Source of the DNA: Gaiellasilicea sp963707575
GTDB taxonomy: Bacteria; Actinomycetota; Thermoleophilia; Gaiellales; Gaiellaceae
Direction: 5' to 3'
Length of the DNA: 64,000 nucleotides
NCBI GenBank assembly: GCA_963707575.1
Contig: OY970171.1
Span: 372,001-436,000, forward strand
Shown: one piece after another, positions 1 through 8,995 of the stretch
How the letters are laid out: each line of letters begins with the position of its first letter
How positions within the stretch are numbered: position 1 is the stretch's first letter
Translations under genes and position numbers: made by a program
Notes under the pieces: model-generated
The model's input: only the letters and a program-made list of their open reading frames with translations
What the model was told of the DNA's origin: nothing
Databases searched by the model: none

Positions 1-24
1 TCGAGCGTGTGTCACCTTTCTCAT
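1..24 (-). CDS. Start of an unidentified gene, cut by the window edge
   Basis: Only the first eight codons lie in the window. The minus strand has an ATG at 24 with GGGAGG at 34-29, four bases upstream, which is a good ribosome binding site. The gene follows the flavoprotein gene that ends at 77 on the same strand, so the two may be co-transcribed. Nothing can be said about function from so short a piece. Confidence 0.45.
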
Positions 25-76
25 TGAGCCTCCCTTTCGAACAGAGGTCGGGTTGACGGTGTGCAACGACATGCGG

Positions 77-1219
77 CTAGACCACCTGGAGTTCCGGCGT
101 CAGCTGCGCTCGCTCGAATCGTTCGAGCGCGAAGTCCTCGAACAAGGGGTTCGACGTGCGATCGACGAGCAGGTTGGCGAGCGCGCGGGAGACGGCGGGC
201 GCGAGCATGAAGCCGTGGCCGCTGAACCCGGCGGCGAGCCAGAGGCCGTCGTGGCCCGGCACGGGGCCGAGCACGGGCTGGTTGTCGGGCGTGACGTCGT
301 AGAAGCCCTCGACGAGCACGGAGTACTCGACGTACTCGAGCAGGGGCAGGAGCTCGCGGACGTTCCGCTTGATCGCGCGGCGCCAGTCGTCCGAGCTGCC
401 GTTCGGGTCGCCGTTGGCGGCCAGGTGGCTCGCGAGGACGCGGCCGCTGGCGAGGTGCTTTGCGGCGAACGCGCGCTCCGACGAGATCACCAGCGGCTCG
501 AGCAGGCGCTCGCGAATCGGCTCGCTGTAGAAGAGGTACCGCGGCTCTCTCGCGATCGGAAGCGTCACGTTGAGCGGCGCGACGAGAGCCGGCGTGTCGT
601 ACGCCGCCGCCAGGATGACGGTCTCCGCCTCGTGCTGCTCACCGTTCGCACCGTCGAGTGTCCAGCCCCCGGCGGTTCGTCGAAGGGCCACGACCTCACG
701 CAGCTCGATCCGGACGCCGTGCCTCTGCGCGGCGGCCGCGTAGGCCTCCACGACCGCCTGTGGACGGTCGAAGTACCCGTCCTCGGCGCAGTAGGCCGCG
801 CCCGTCACCGTGGAGACGTCGAGCCCGGGGACGAGCTCGGACAGCTCGGCCGGGTCGAGCAGCACCGAGGGCACTCCCATCTCCTGCTGCAGGGCGACCT
901 CGCGGGAGAGGCCGGCGAGACGCTCGTCGGTATGCGCGAGGAAGACGTAGCCGCACTCCGTCAGCGGCCCCACGTGCGGCGCGTCCAGATGCTCCTCGAC
1001 CCGGCGGTAGAACTCGAGCGACTCCCGGGCCAGGACGCAGTTCACGCGCGTGCCCCACTGCTGCCGGACGCCTCCCGGCTGCACGCCCGACGCCCCCGCG
1101 CCGATCCCGGCGCGCTCGAGGATCGCGACGTCCACGCCGCGGCTCGCCAGCTCGTAGGCAATCGCGAGTCCAGTGATTCCGGCCCCGACGATGCAGACGT
1201 TCGAGCGGGTCGAGGTCAA
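77..1219 (-). CDS. FAD-dependent oxidoreductase, DAO family
   Basis: A 380-residue flavoprotein of the D-amino-acid oxidase/sarcosine oxidase beta family, which oxidises amines or amino acids with FAD. The N-terminal Rossmann motif GAGITG sits at residues 12-17 and an acidic residue ends the second strand of the fold. The C-terminal part has the family signature DNQPVLGPVPG followed by a GFSGHG loop that contacts the flavin. The start used here is TTG at 1219 with no clear ribosome binding site, so the exact start is uncertain. The gene is divergent from an XRE-cupin regulator, which probably controls it. The substrate is unknown; family relatives act on sarcosine, glycine, proline or polyamine derivatives. 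Confidence 0.85.
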   Translation of the reverse strand: MTSTRSNVCIVGAGITGLAIAYELASRGVDVAILERAGIGAGASGVQPGGVRQQWGTRVNCVLARESLEFYRRVEEHLDAPHVGPLTECGYVFLAHTDERLAGLSREVALQQEMGVPSVLLDPAELSELVPGLDVSTVTGAAYCAEDGYFDRPQAVVEAYAAAAQRHGVRIELREVVALRRTAGGWTLDGANGEQHEAETVILAAAYDTPALVAPLNVTLPIAREPRYLFYSEPIRERLLEPLVISSERAFAAKHLASGRVLASHLAANGDPNGSSDDWRRAIKRNVRELLPLLEYVEYSVLVEGFYDVTPDNQPVLGPVPGHDGLWLAAGFSGHGFMLAPAVSRALANLLVDRTSNPLFEDFALERFERAQLTPELQVV

Positions 1220-1249
1220 TTTCGGCCAACAGTATTCTGCACGTGGCGT

Positions 1250-1265
1250 CCAGCTTATTGGCTGG
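1250..1265. promoter_or_regulatory. Inverted repeat between divergent oxidoreductase and regulator genes
   Basis: CCAGC (1250-1254) and GCTGG (1261-1265) form a perfect inverted repeat with a six-base centre in the 88-base gap between the two divergent genes. Its place, 42 bases before the regulator start, fits an operator for the XRE-cupin protein. This is inference; short GC-rich palindromes are common in such a genome. Confidence 0.3.
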
Positions 1266-1307
1266 TGCTACTCAACTCAAGCCGCAACCTCCGGTAGCTT
1301 TCCGCCC

Positions 1308-1877
1308 GTGTCGCTCGGAATCGACATCCACCCTGGCCTCGGCGCCGGGCTTCGCTCCGTCCGGCAGGCGAAGCGGCTGTCGCTGAGCGAGGTCGCCGGT
1401 GCGACCGGGATCTCCAGCTCGTTCCTGTCGCTCGTCGAGAACGGACGCAGCGACATCACGATCGGCCGGCTCGCCCGGCTGGTGGAGTTCTACGGCGTGC
1501 CGCTGGCCGACCTCGTCCCCGTGCGCGCCGGCCCGGACGCGGACGTGGTGCGCAAGACCGAGCAGCGCATCCTCCCCTCGCCGGCCGAGGGAATCACGTT
1601 CCTCCTGCTCACGCGCGACACCCGCGGCTCGATGATGCCGATGATCGTCGAGTTCGAGCCCAGCGCCCACCTGGCCGAGTACGGGCGGCACCAGGGCGAC
1701 GAGTTCGTGCACGTGCTGCAGGGCCGGCTCGAGCTCGTGCTCGAGGGCTCCGAGCCCCGCATCCTGAAAGCGGGCGACAGCGCCTACTACAGCGCCGAGC
1801 GACCGCACCTCTTCCGCAACGCGAGCGATCGCCAGCCCCTGCGGATCATGTGCGTCGACACGCCGCCGAACCTCTAG
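1308..1877 (+). CDS. XRE-family transcriptional regulator with C-terminal cupin domain
   Basis: A 189-residue regulator. Residues 12-70 form an XRE/HTH_3 domain, with the recognition-helix region around SSSFLSLVENGRSD. Residues 105-185 form a small cupin barrel with the motif HQGDEFVHVLQG and a later GDSAYYSAERPH, which usually bind a metal or small effector. This architecture is typical of regulators of amine and amino-acid catabolism. GTG at 1308 is chosen because it begins just before the HTH domain; the upstream in-frame extension overlaps the divergent gene. It probably regulates the divergent flavoprotein gene and itself. Confidence 0.85.
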   Translation: MSLGIDIHPGLGAGLRSVRQAKRLSLSEVAGATGISSSFLSLVENGRSDITIGRLARLVEFYGVPLADLVPVRAGPDADVVRKTEQRILPSPAEGITFLLLTRDTRGSMMPMIVEFEPSAHLAEYGRHQGDEFVHVLQGRLELVLEGSEPRILKAGDSAYYSAERPHLFRNASDRQPLRIMCVDTPPNL

Positions 1878-1881
1878 AGGC

Positions 1882-2481
1882 TCAGAGCCCGTCGGGCAGG
1901 CGGAACGCGAGCTCGCCCAGGCGGCGATGTCCCGCGACTGACGGATGGTTCCCGTCGTCCGTCCAGTCGGCGCGCATGCGGCCGGGCCGCGCCTCGTCCT
2001 CGAGCAGCTCGTGGAAGGGCAGCAGCGTGACGCCGTTTCGGGTCGCCAGTCCGTGGATGAGGTCGTTCAGCGCCCGGATCTTCGGCTCCGCGTCGGGCCA
2101 GCCGTTGTTCCACGGCAGCACGTTGGGCAGGAGCACCGGCAGGCCGAGCTCGCGGCCGCGCTGCACCATCGCGTCCAGATCCTCGGCGGCCAGCTCGATG
2201 CTGCGGCCCTGCACGACGTCGTTGATCCCGCCCTGGACGATGAGGACGTCGGTGCCGTCGAGAGCCGCTTCGAGGCGCGTCCGGATCTCGTCCGTGCGCT
2301 CTCCGCCGACGCCGTGGTTGCGGAAGACGATGCGCGGGTCCTTCTGCGCAGCCCAGTAGAGGTACTGGCTCCGCTCGTCGTCGCCGGGGTCCTCGAGCAG
2401 GCGGCGAGCGGGATCGGGGTCCCAGCCCGGGTTGCCCGCGGTGATCGAGTCCCCGACCGCGGTCACGGTGATCCGGTCCAT
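1882..2481 (-). CDS. SGNH/GDSL-family hydrolase
   Basis: A 199-residue esterase/lipase-like hydrolase of the SGNH superfamily. Block I carries the nucleophile in GDS (residues 10-12, Ser12), block III gives GGIND (Asn87), and block V gives the DGNH pair with Asp176 and His179, so the catalytic set is complete. There is no signal peptide, so it is likely cytoplasmic. ATG at 2481 starts directly at the first strand of the fold. The stop codon of the RidA-like gene lies eight bases upstream, suggesting a two-gene operon. The gene is convergent with the XRE-cupin gene. The natural ester substrate is not evident. Confidence 0.85.
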   Translation of the reverse strand: MDRITVTAVGDSITAGNPGWDPDPARRLLEDPGDDERSQYLYWAAQKDPRIVFRNHGVGGERTDEIRTRLEAALDGTDVLIVQGGINDVVQGRSIELAAEDLDAMVQRGRELGLPVLLPNVLPWNNGWPDAEPKIRALNDLIHGLATRNGVTLLPFHELLEDEARPGRMRADWTDDGNHPSVAGHRRLGELAFRLPDGL

Positions 2482-2489
2482 CGAGATGC

Positions 2490-2894
2490 TCAAGCCGACT
2501 GCTCGCCCTCCGCGGGCAGCCACGCGTCGACCTCGACCTCCACGACGGAGCCCTCGGGAATCAGACCGGCGACGAAGAGCGTCGTGTTCGCGGGGTCGAT
2601 GCCCTCGAAGAGCTCGTGGTGCGCGCGGACGCACTCCCGCCAGTCGGCCTCCGGCGTCAGGAAGAGCCGCGTCCGGATCACCCGCTCGGCGGAACCGCCG
2701 AACCCTTCCACGGCCGCGAGCGCCCGCTCGAGCGCGATCCGCGTCTGCCGGTAGCCGTCCCCCGGGTGCAGGGCGCGGCCGTCGGGCCCGCTCGCCGTCG
2801 TCCCGCTCACGGCGACGGACTGACCGGCCCGCACGGCGCGGCAGTAGCTCGCCACTGCCTCGAATGCGCTGCCGTCGTGTTGACGCTCGATCAC
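2490..2894 (-). CDS. RidA/YjgF-family protein
   Basis: A 134-residue member of the YjgF/YER057c/UK114 family, whose archetype RidA hydrolyses reactive enamine/imine intermediates. The fold is recognisable through the VAVSGTTA strand, the central FLTPEADW region and the C-terminal VVEVEVDAW strand. The segment that in RidA holds the substrate-carboxylate-binding arginine (ARLP) here reads AGLI, so RidA-type deaminase activity may be absent and this may be one of the Rid subfamilies of unknown role. GTG at 2894 is the most plausible start since upstream residues do not look like this family. It leads the operon with the SGNH hydrolase. Confidence 0.75.
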   Translation of the reverse strand: MIERQHDGSAFEAVASYCRAVRAGQSVAVSGTTASGPDGRALHPGDGYRQTRIALERALAAVEGFGGSAERVIRTRLFLTPEADWRECVRAHHELFEGIDPANTTLFVAGLIPEGSVVEVEVDAWLPAEGEQSA

Positions 2895-3028
2895 GACGGA
2901 GACGATACGCAAAGGACGAACCTGTCGATTTTCGACCGGTTCGCTCGTCTCACCGATGAGTTCCGTGCACGGACGGCGTCCTAAGAGGGAAGATCGTGCG
3001 TGCGCCATCGCCTCCGGAGGTGAAAGGG

Positions 3029-4111
3029 ATGTCCAAGACCGTTCTGCTCGTCGGCACCTACAAGGGGTGCTTCCTGCTCGAGAGCGACGAAGACCGTCGC
3101 GACTGGGCCCTGCGTGGCCCGTTCTGCGAGAACTGGCCCATCTACCACGCCGTCCACGATCCCGCGACCGGCGCGATCTACGCGGCCGCCGCGAGCGAAT
3201 GGCACGGCGCGAGCGTCTGGCGCAGCCCGGACCTCGGCGAGACGTGGGAGCAGTCGAGCGAAGGTCTCGGCTACGGCGAGGGCGAGGACGCGCTGAAGCT
3301 CTCCAAGGTCTCCGGCCTCACGGTGTCGAACGGCCGCATCTTCGCGGGCGCCGAGAACCCCGGCGTGTTCGAGAGCCGGGACGGCGGTGAGACCTGGTCG
3401 CTCCTGACCACGCTCGAGGGGCAGCCCGGCAGCGAGGGCTGGAACGACCCGGCGAACCAGCCGCCCGGGCACCTCGGCGTACCCGCGATCCTCCCCCACC
3501 CCGACGACCCGTCGCGGTACTGGGCGATCGTGCAGGGGGTCGGCATCTTCGAGACGCGCGACGATGCCGCGACGTGGACGCCGCGCAACAAGGGCCTCCG
3601 CGCCGACTGGCCCCTCGAGAACCCCGAGGTCGGCTACTGCGTCCACAAGCTCGTCATGTCGCCCGTCGACGCCGACCGGCTCTACCAGCAGAACCACGTC
3701 GGCATGCACAGGAGCGACGACGCCGGCGGTTCGTGGACCGAGATCACGGACGGTCTCCCGACCGAGTTCGGCTTCGCGGCGGCGGCGCACCCGCACGATC
3801 GCGACACCTTCTACGTGATCCCGCTCGACCCCGGACACGGACGAGTCATGCCCGACGGCCGCGCGGCGGTCTGGCGCACGCAGGACGCGGGCGAGAGCTG
3901 GCGGCGGCTCGACCGGGGGCTGCCACAGAAGGACGCCCACGTCGGCGTGCTGCGCGAGGGAATGACGATCGACAGCCACGACGACCCTGGCGTGTACTTC
4001 GGCACGAGCACGGGGCAGCTGTTCGGAAGCACCGACGCGGGCGACAGCTGGAGCGAGATCGCGAGCTACCTGCCGCCGATCCGGTCGGTCGAGGTGGCGG
4101 TGATCCCGTAG
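3029..4111 (+). CDS. Sialidase-like beta-propeller protein with Asp-box/BNR repeats
   Basis: A 360-residue protein built of propeller blades with Asp-box motifs of the form S-x-D-x-G-x-x-W. Clear examples are RSPDLGETW, ESRDGGETW, RSDDAGGSW, RTQDAGESW and GSTDAGDSW, spread across the length. This matches the exo-alpha-sialidase/VPS10-like propeller fold. No sialidase catalytic arginine triad or signal peptide is apparent, so an enzymatic role is doubtful. ATG at 3029 is preceded by GGAGG nine bases upstream. A MoaD/ThiS-like gene follows three bases after the stop, so the two proteins probably work together. Confidence 0.8.
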   Translation: MSKTVLLVGTYKGCFLLESDEDRRDWALRGPFCENWPIYHAVHDPATGAIYAAAASEWHGASVWRSPDLGETWEQSSEGLGYGEGEDALKLSKVSGLTVSNGRIFAGAENPGVFESRDGGETWSLLTTLEGQPGSEGWNDPANQPPGHLGVPAILPHPDDPSRYWAIVQGVGIFETRDDAATWTPRNKGLRADWPLENPEVGYCVHKLVMSPVDADRLYQQNHVGMHRSDDAGGSWTEITDGLPTEFGFAAAAHPHDRDTFYVIPLDPGHGRVMPDGRAAVWRTQDAGESWRRLDRGLPQKDAHVGVLREGMTIDSHDDPGVYFGTSTGQLFGSTDAGDSWSEIASYLPPIRSVEVAVIP

Positions 4112-4113
4112 CC

Positions 4114-4377
4114 ATGGCCGAGCTCTACCTGCCCTCGACGCTGCCCCCGCTGTTCCCCGGGCTCCCGCGTCGGCTCGAGCTCGACGTCGGCACGGTCGCC
4201 GAGGCGCTGGACCAGCTCGATGATCGCTGGCCGGGCCTCCGCGACCGCCTCTGCGAGCCGGGCCCCGCCCTGCGGCAGCACATCCACGTGTACGTCGACC
4301 GCGAGCGCGCCGCCCTCGAGACCTCGCTCGAGGAGCGCTCGCGCGTCGACGTGATCACCGCGATCAGCGGCGGTTGA
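4114..4377 (+). CDS. MoaD/ThiS-family ubiquitin-like sulfur-carrier protein
   Basis: An 87-residue protein with the beta-grasp pattern of MoaD/ThiS. The C-terminus is exactly Gly-Gly, the hallmark of ubiquitin-like sulfur carriers that are adenylated and thiocarboxylated. The conserved helix after strand two is visible (TVAEALDQLDDRWPGL), as is the IHVYVD strand. ATG at 4114 starts two bases after the propeller gene. No E1-like activator or molybdopterin or thiamin gene lies in the window, so its partner enzyme and sulfur acceptor are unknown. Confidence 0.8.
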   Translation: MAELYLPSTLPPLFPGLPRRLELDVGTVAEALDQLDDRWPGLRDRLCEPGPALRQHIHVYVDRERAALETSLEERSRVDVITAISGG

Positions 4378-4498
4378 TCAGGGTCCACCGGGTCGCCTCC
4401 GCGGCGATCCGCTAAGCAGGCGTCAAGACTGCGTCGGGCGGCGTAGAGCTTCCGTCAAAGCCCGGTCCGAGGAGCTGCGCGACCGCTATCACCGGTAC
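4378..4498. other. 121-base region upstream of the kdp genes
   Basis: This gap must hold the kdp promoter if the locus has its own. I see no convincing -10/-35 pair, no KdpE box I can name and no riboswitch fold I recognise. The small ORF that follows also lacks a clear ribosome binding site. Confidence 0.4.
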
Positions 4499-4615
4499 AT
4501 GCGTGACGTTCTCTTCGTCCTGATCGTGGCGGCGTTCTTCGTCCTCGCGACGACGTCCGTCCGTGCGTGCGCGTGGATCGGCGAGCGCGACCGTGAAGAG
4601 AGCTCGGGCCGATGA
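4499..4615 (+). CDS. Small membrane protein ahead of kdpF
   Basis: A 38-residue ORF: a hydrophobic stretch (VLFVLIVAAFFVLATTSV, residues 4-21) followed by a short charged tail. Its stop TGA (4613-4615) overlaps the kdpF ATG (4612-4614). Small one-helix proteins in this position occur in actinobacterial kdp operons, often unannotated. A role as an extra single-span KdpFABC subunit or a leader peptide coupling translation into kdpF is inference. There is no clear ribosome binding site. Confidence 0.55.
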   Translation: MRDVLFVLIVAAFFVLATTSVRACAWIGERDREESSGR

Positions 4616-4704
4616 CGCTGGGCGACATCCTGCTGCTCGGGCTCGCGGTGCTCGTGCTCGTCTACCTGATCTGGGCGCTGCTCGAGCCGGAGCGGCTCGG
4701 ATGA
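4612..4704 (+). CDS. kdpF: KdpF, small subunit of K+-transporting ATPase
   Basis: A 30-residue single-span peptide, the normal size for KdpF, which stabilises the KdpFABC complex in the inner membrane. One hydrophobic helix (DILLLGLAVLVLVYLIWALL, residues 5-24) is followed by a short Glu-Arg tail. Its TGA (4702-4704) overlaps the kdpA ATG (4701-4703), which is the usual translational coupling. Unlike the following kdp genes it is undamaged. Confidence 0.85.
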   Translation: MTLGDILLLGLAVLVLVYLIWALLEPERLG

Positions 4705-6378
4705 CCGGCGCGGCCTGGCTGCAACTCGTCGTCCTGATCGCCCTCGTCGTGGCCGGCACGCGCCTGCTCGGGCCCTACCTCGCTCGGGTCTACGCGGGCG
4801 CGGGTGCGCCCGGCGACCGCTTCTTCCTCCCCACCGAGCGCCGCCTGTACGGGCTCGCGGGCATCGACCCCGAGCGCGAGCAGCCGTGGCAGGTATACGC
4901 GCGCTCGCTGCTCGCCTTCAGTGTCGTCTCGGTGCTGGGCCTGTACCTCCTCCAGCGCCTCCAGGGTGTCTTGCCGCTGAACCCGACGGATGTCGACGGC
5001 GTGCCGTCTGCGCTCGCGTTCAACACGGCGGTCAGCTTCGTCACCAACACGAACTGGCAGAACTACGGCGGCGAGTCGACGATGAGCCACCTGACGCAGA
5101 TGGCGGGCCTGACGGTGCAGAACTTCGTCTCCGCCGCCGTCGGGATCGCCGTCGCCGTCGCGCTGATCCGCGGGCTGACCCGCCGTCACAGCGACACGAT
5201 CGGGAACTTCTGGGTCGATCTGGTCCGCACGACGACTCGTGTCCTGCTGCCGCTCGCGACGGTCGTCGCGCTGCTGCTGGCGAGCCAGGGCGTCGTGCAG
5301 ACGCTGCGCGGCGCGACCGAGGCGCAGACGATGGAAGGGGCGGCACAGCAGATCTACCGCGGGCCGGTCGCGAGCCAGGAGGCGATCAAGGAGCTGGGCA
5401 CGAACGGCGGCGGGATCGTGAATGCGAACTCGGCGCACCCATTCGAGAACCCCACCGGGTTCACGAATCTCGTCCAGCTGCTCTCGCATCCTGCTGATCC
5501 CGTTCGCGCTCACGTACGCATTCGGCCGTCTGGTCGGCAACCAGCGGCAGGGCTGGGCGATCTTCGCGGCGATGTTCGCGCTCTGGCTCGGCTCGGTCGC
5601 GGTCGCGACCGGCTTCGAGGTCGACGGCAACCCGCGCATCGACGCCTCGGCAGCGAACATGGAGGGCAAGGAGGTGCGTTTCGGAGCGCCCACGTCCGCG
5701 CTCTTTGCGGCCACCACGACGGGCACCTCGACAGGCGCGGTCAACGCCGCTCACGACAGCTTCACGCCTGGCGGCGGCGCCGTCCCGCTCGTCAACATGA
5801 TGCTCGGCGAAGTGTCGCCCGGCGGGGTCGGCGCAGGTCTCTACGGGATGCTCGTGTTCGCGCTGCTCGCAGTCTTCATCGCGGGCCTGATGGTCGGGCG
5901 CACACCCGAGTACATCGGGAAGAAGATTCAGGCACCCGAGCTGAAGCTGATGATGCTCTACCTGCTCGTCGTGCCGGCGCTCGTGCTCGCCTTCGCCGGG
6001 GCATCGGTCGTACTCGATACCGCCACGGTGTCGATTCTGAACCCCGGGCCGCACGGGCTCTCGGAGGTCGTCTACGCGTTCACCTCGGCCGCGAACAACA
6101 ACGGCTCCGCCTTCGGTGGCCTGACCGGGAACACGGACTGGTTCAACACCACGCTCGGCCTCGCGATGCTGGGCGGGCGGTTCCTCCTGATCGTCCCGGT
6201 GCTGGCACTCGCGGGGGCGCTCGCACGCAAGCCGATCGTGCCGGCCTCCGCGGGAACCTTCCCGACCGGCTCGCCGATCTTCGTCGGGCTGCTGGTCGGG
6301 GTCGTCCTGATCGTCGTCGGGCTCACGTACTTCCCGGTGCTGGCCCTCGGCCCGGTCGTGGAGCAGCTCGGCCTGTGA
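4701..6378 (+). pseudogene. kdpA: KdpA, K+-translocating channel-like subunit, one frameshift
   Basis: KdpA forms the K+-selective pathway of the Kdp ATPase. The reading frame is continuous from 4701 to 5486, then one extra C at 5487 shifts it; removing that base gives 558 residues, matching the family length (557 in E. coli). Selectivity-loop motifs are intact: VTNTNWQNYGGE, GTNGGGIVNANSAHPFENPT and SAANNNGSAFGGL. The break falls at VQLLS/ILLIP, exactly where relatives read straight through. Because everything on both sides is conserved, a sequencing or assembly error is as likely as a true mutation. Confidence 0.9.
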
Positions 6379-8404
6379 CCCGGCCCGACCTCCCTCCTCG
6401 ATCCGGCGATCCTGCGCCGTGCGGCGCGCGACAGCGTGCGCAAGCTCGACCCGCGCCGGATGGCGCGCAACCCGGTCATGTTCCTGGTCGAGCTCGGCAG
6501 TGTGCTCGTCACTTTGTTTATCGGAATCGGCGATCGTCGAGCCGTCCGTCTTCGCCTGGGCGATCGCGATCTGGCTCTGGTTCACCGTGCTCTTCGCCAC
6601 CTTCGCCGAGGCGATGGCGGAGGGCCGCGGCAAGGCGCAGGCCGGGACGCTGCGACGGACGCGGGCCGAGACGGTCGCGCACCGCCGCCGTGGCGACGGC
6701 ACGCTCGAGGAGCTCCCGTCGAGCTCCCTCGCGGAGGGCGACGTCGTCGTCGTGTCGGCAGGTGAGCTGATCCCCGCCGACGGCGAGGTGATCGAGGGGA
6801 TCGCCAGCGTCGACGAATCTGCGATCACCGGCGAGTCGGCACCCGTGATCCGTGAGTCGGGCGGCGACCGCTCGGCCGTGACGGGTGGCACGCGCGTGCT
6901 CTCCGACCAGATCGTGGTGCAGGTGACGCAGCGGCCCGGCGAGAGCTTCCTCGACCGGATGATCGCCCTGGTCGAGGGCTCCTCGAGACAGAAGACGCCG
7001 AACGAGATCGCGCTCGACATCCTGCTCGTCGGGTTGACGAGCGATCTTCCTGCTGGCCGTCGTGACGCTGCAGCCGTTTGCGATCTACTCGGGTGAGCGG
7101 CAGGACACGATCGTCCTCGTCGCACTCCTCGTCTGCCTGATCCCCACCACGATCGGCGCCCTGCTGTCCGCGATCGGGATCGCCGGGATGGACCGCCTCG
7201 TCCGGCGGAACGTGCTCGCGCTGCTCGGGCCGCGCGGTCGAGGCGGCGGGCGACTGCTCCACGCTGCTGCTCGACAAGACCGGCACGATCACGCTCGGCA
7301 GCCGCCAGGCCGCGGAGTTCCTGCCGCTCGACGGCGTCACCGAGCACGAGCTCGCTGACGCAGCGCAGCTCGCGAGCCTCGCCGACGAGACGCCCGAGGG
7401 GCGCTCGATCGTCGTACTCGCGAAGGAGCGCTTCGGCGATCCGCGAACGGGAGCTGCACGGGTGCGAGGCTGATCCCTTTCACCGCGCAGACGCGGATGA
7501 GCGGCGTCGACATCGGCGGCCGCTCGATCCGCAAGGGCGCCGCCGACGCGATCGCAGAAGTCGAGGAGCGGCGTCCGCGTCGGACGGGCTCGGACGAGCT
7601 CGTCGAGGGCGTCGCCCGCAGCGGCGGGACCCCGCTCGTCGTGGCCGAGAACGGCGCGCGCACTCGGGCGTCGTGCACCTGAAGGACGTCGTCAAGGAGG
7701 GCCTGCGCGAGCGCTTCGACGAGCTGCGCGCGATGGGCATCCGGACGGTGATGATCACCGGCGACAACCCGCTGACGGCGCAGGCGATCGCCGGCGGAGG
7801 CGGGGGTCGACGACTTCCTCGCCGAGGCGACGCCCGAGGACAAGATGGCGCTGATCCGGCGCGAGCAGGCGGGTGGCAACCTCGTCGCGATGACCGGCGA
7901 CGGGACGAACGACGCTCCCGCGCTCGCACAGGCCGACGTCGGCGTGGCCATGAACACCGGCACGCAGGCCGCGCAAGGAGGCGGGAAACATGGTCGACCT
8001 CGACTCCAACCCGACGAAGCTGCTCGAGATCGTGGAGATCGGCAAGCAGTTGCTGATCACCCGCGGCGCGCTGACGACGTTCTCGATCGCGAACGACGTC
8101 GCCAAGTACTTCGCGATCATCCCGGCGATGTTCGTGGGCACGTATCCGGCGCTCGACGACGCTGAACGTGATGCGGCCTGGACAGCCCGCGAGTCGGCGA
8201 TCCTGGAGCGCTGTCGTCTTCAACGCCCTCGTCATCGTCGCGCTGATCCCGCTCGCGCTGCGCGGCGTGCCGCTTCCGCGCCGGCTCGGCGGCGTCGGTG
8301 CTGCGCCGCAACCTGCTCGTGTACGGCGCTCGGCGGCGCTGATCGTCCCGTTCATCGGGATCAAGCTGATCGACGTCGTCGTCGCCGGGCTGGGGATCGT
8401 CTGA
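6375..8404 (+). pseudogene. kdpB: KdpB, P-type ATPase subunit, about 17 single-base insertions
   Basis: KdpB is the catalytic P-type ATPase subunit that powers K+ uptake. All key motifs can be read: ITGES in the actuator domain, LLLDKTGTITLG around the phosphorylated Asp, and GDGTNDAPAL in the hinge. The frame is broken by about 17 extra single bases near 6390, 6523, 7043, 7224, 7438, 7463, 7656, 7666, 7793, 7974, 8158, 8177, 8192, 8206, 8291, 8328 and 8338. Removing 17 bases from 2030 leaves exactly 671 codons, a normal KdpB length. I see no deletion. GTG at 6375 overlaps the kdpA stop. As written it cannot be translated into one protein. Confidence 0.9.
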
Positions 8405-8981
8405 TGCGCCGCCAGCTCCTTCCTGCGCTCGTCGCCTTCGTCGTGCTTGACCGTCCTCGACGGGCTCGCGTATCCGCTCGCGGTGACCGGCGTCGCCCAG
8501 GTCGCGTTCCCGTCGCGACGCCGACGGCTCGCTGGTCGAGCGCAACGGCCGCGTCGTCGGCTCGCGCCTGATCGGCCAGGCGTTCGACGGCATCCGAGTA
8601 CTTCCACGCCCGCCCGTCGCGCGGCCGGCGACGGCTACGACGCGATGTCGAGCTCGGCCTCGAACCTCGGGCCCGACGAACCAGGAGCTCCTCGACGCCG
8701 TCGACGAGCGGGTCGACGCCTACCGCGCAGCTCGAACGGGCTCGCCGCGATGCCGGTGCCGGTCGACGCGCGTCACCGCCTCCGGCTCGGGCCTCGACCC
8801 GCACATCTCGCCCGAGAACGCGCGCCTGCAGGCGCCGCGCGTGGCCGACGAGCGCGGCCTCGAGCTCGACGACGTGCTCGCGCTCGTCGAGGAGCACACC
8901 GACGGCCGCTCGCTCGGCTTCCTCGGCGAGCCCGGCGTCAACGTGCTCGAGCTCAACCTCGCGCTCGACGCAGCGGCGTAG
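8404..8981 (+). pseudogene. kdpC: KdpC subunit, eight single-base insertions
   Basis: KdpC is the membrane-anchored periplasmic subunit thought to help K+ binding in KdpFABC. After removing extra bases near 8449, 8519, 8595, 8620, 8675, 8730, 8734 and 8771, the 578 bases become exactly 190 codons. The reconstructed protein shows the N-terminal helix, GLAYPLAVTGVAQ, NGRVVGSRLIGQ, YFHARPS, SSASNLGPTN, SGSGLDPHIS and GFLGEPGVNVLELNLALD. ATG at 8404 overlaps the kdpB TGA. Conservation between the insertions argues against an old pseudogene. Confidence 0.88.
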
Positions 8982-8995
8982 GTCGCTCTCCGCGC

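Noticed and set aside
4378..4498. Possible c-di-AMP (ydaO) riboswitch or other K+ leader upstream of kdp
   Set aside because: A few bases look suggestive but I cannot fold the conserved ydaO helices or junctions, so there is no support for a riboswitch.
5461..7347. Long minus-strand open frame (628 codons) opposite kdpA-kdpB
   Set aside because: It is a shadow of high GC content on the complement of KdpA/KdpB sequence that matches the families residue by residue. Its translation is low-complexity Arg/Ala/Asp and resembles no protein I know.
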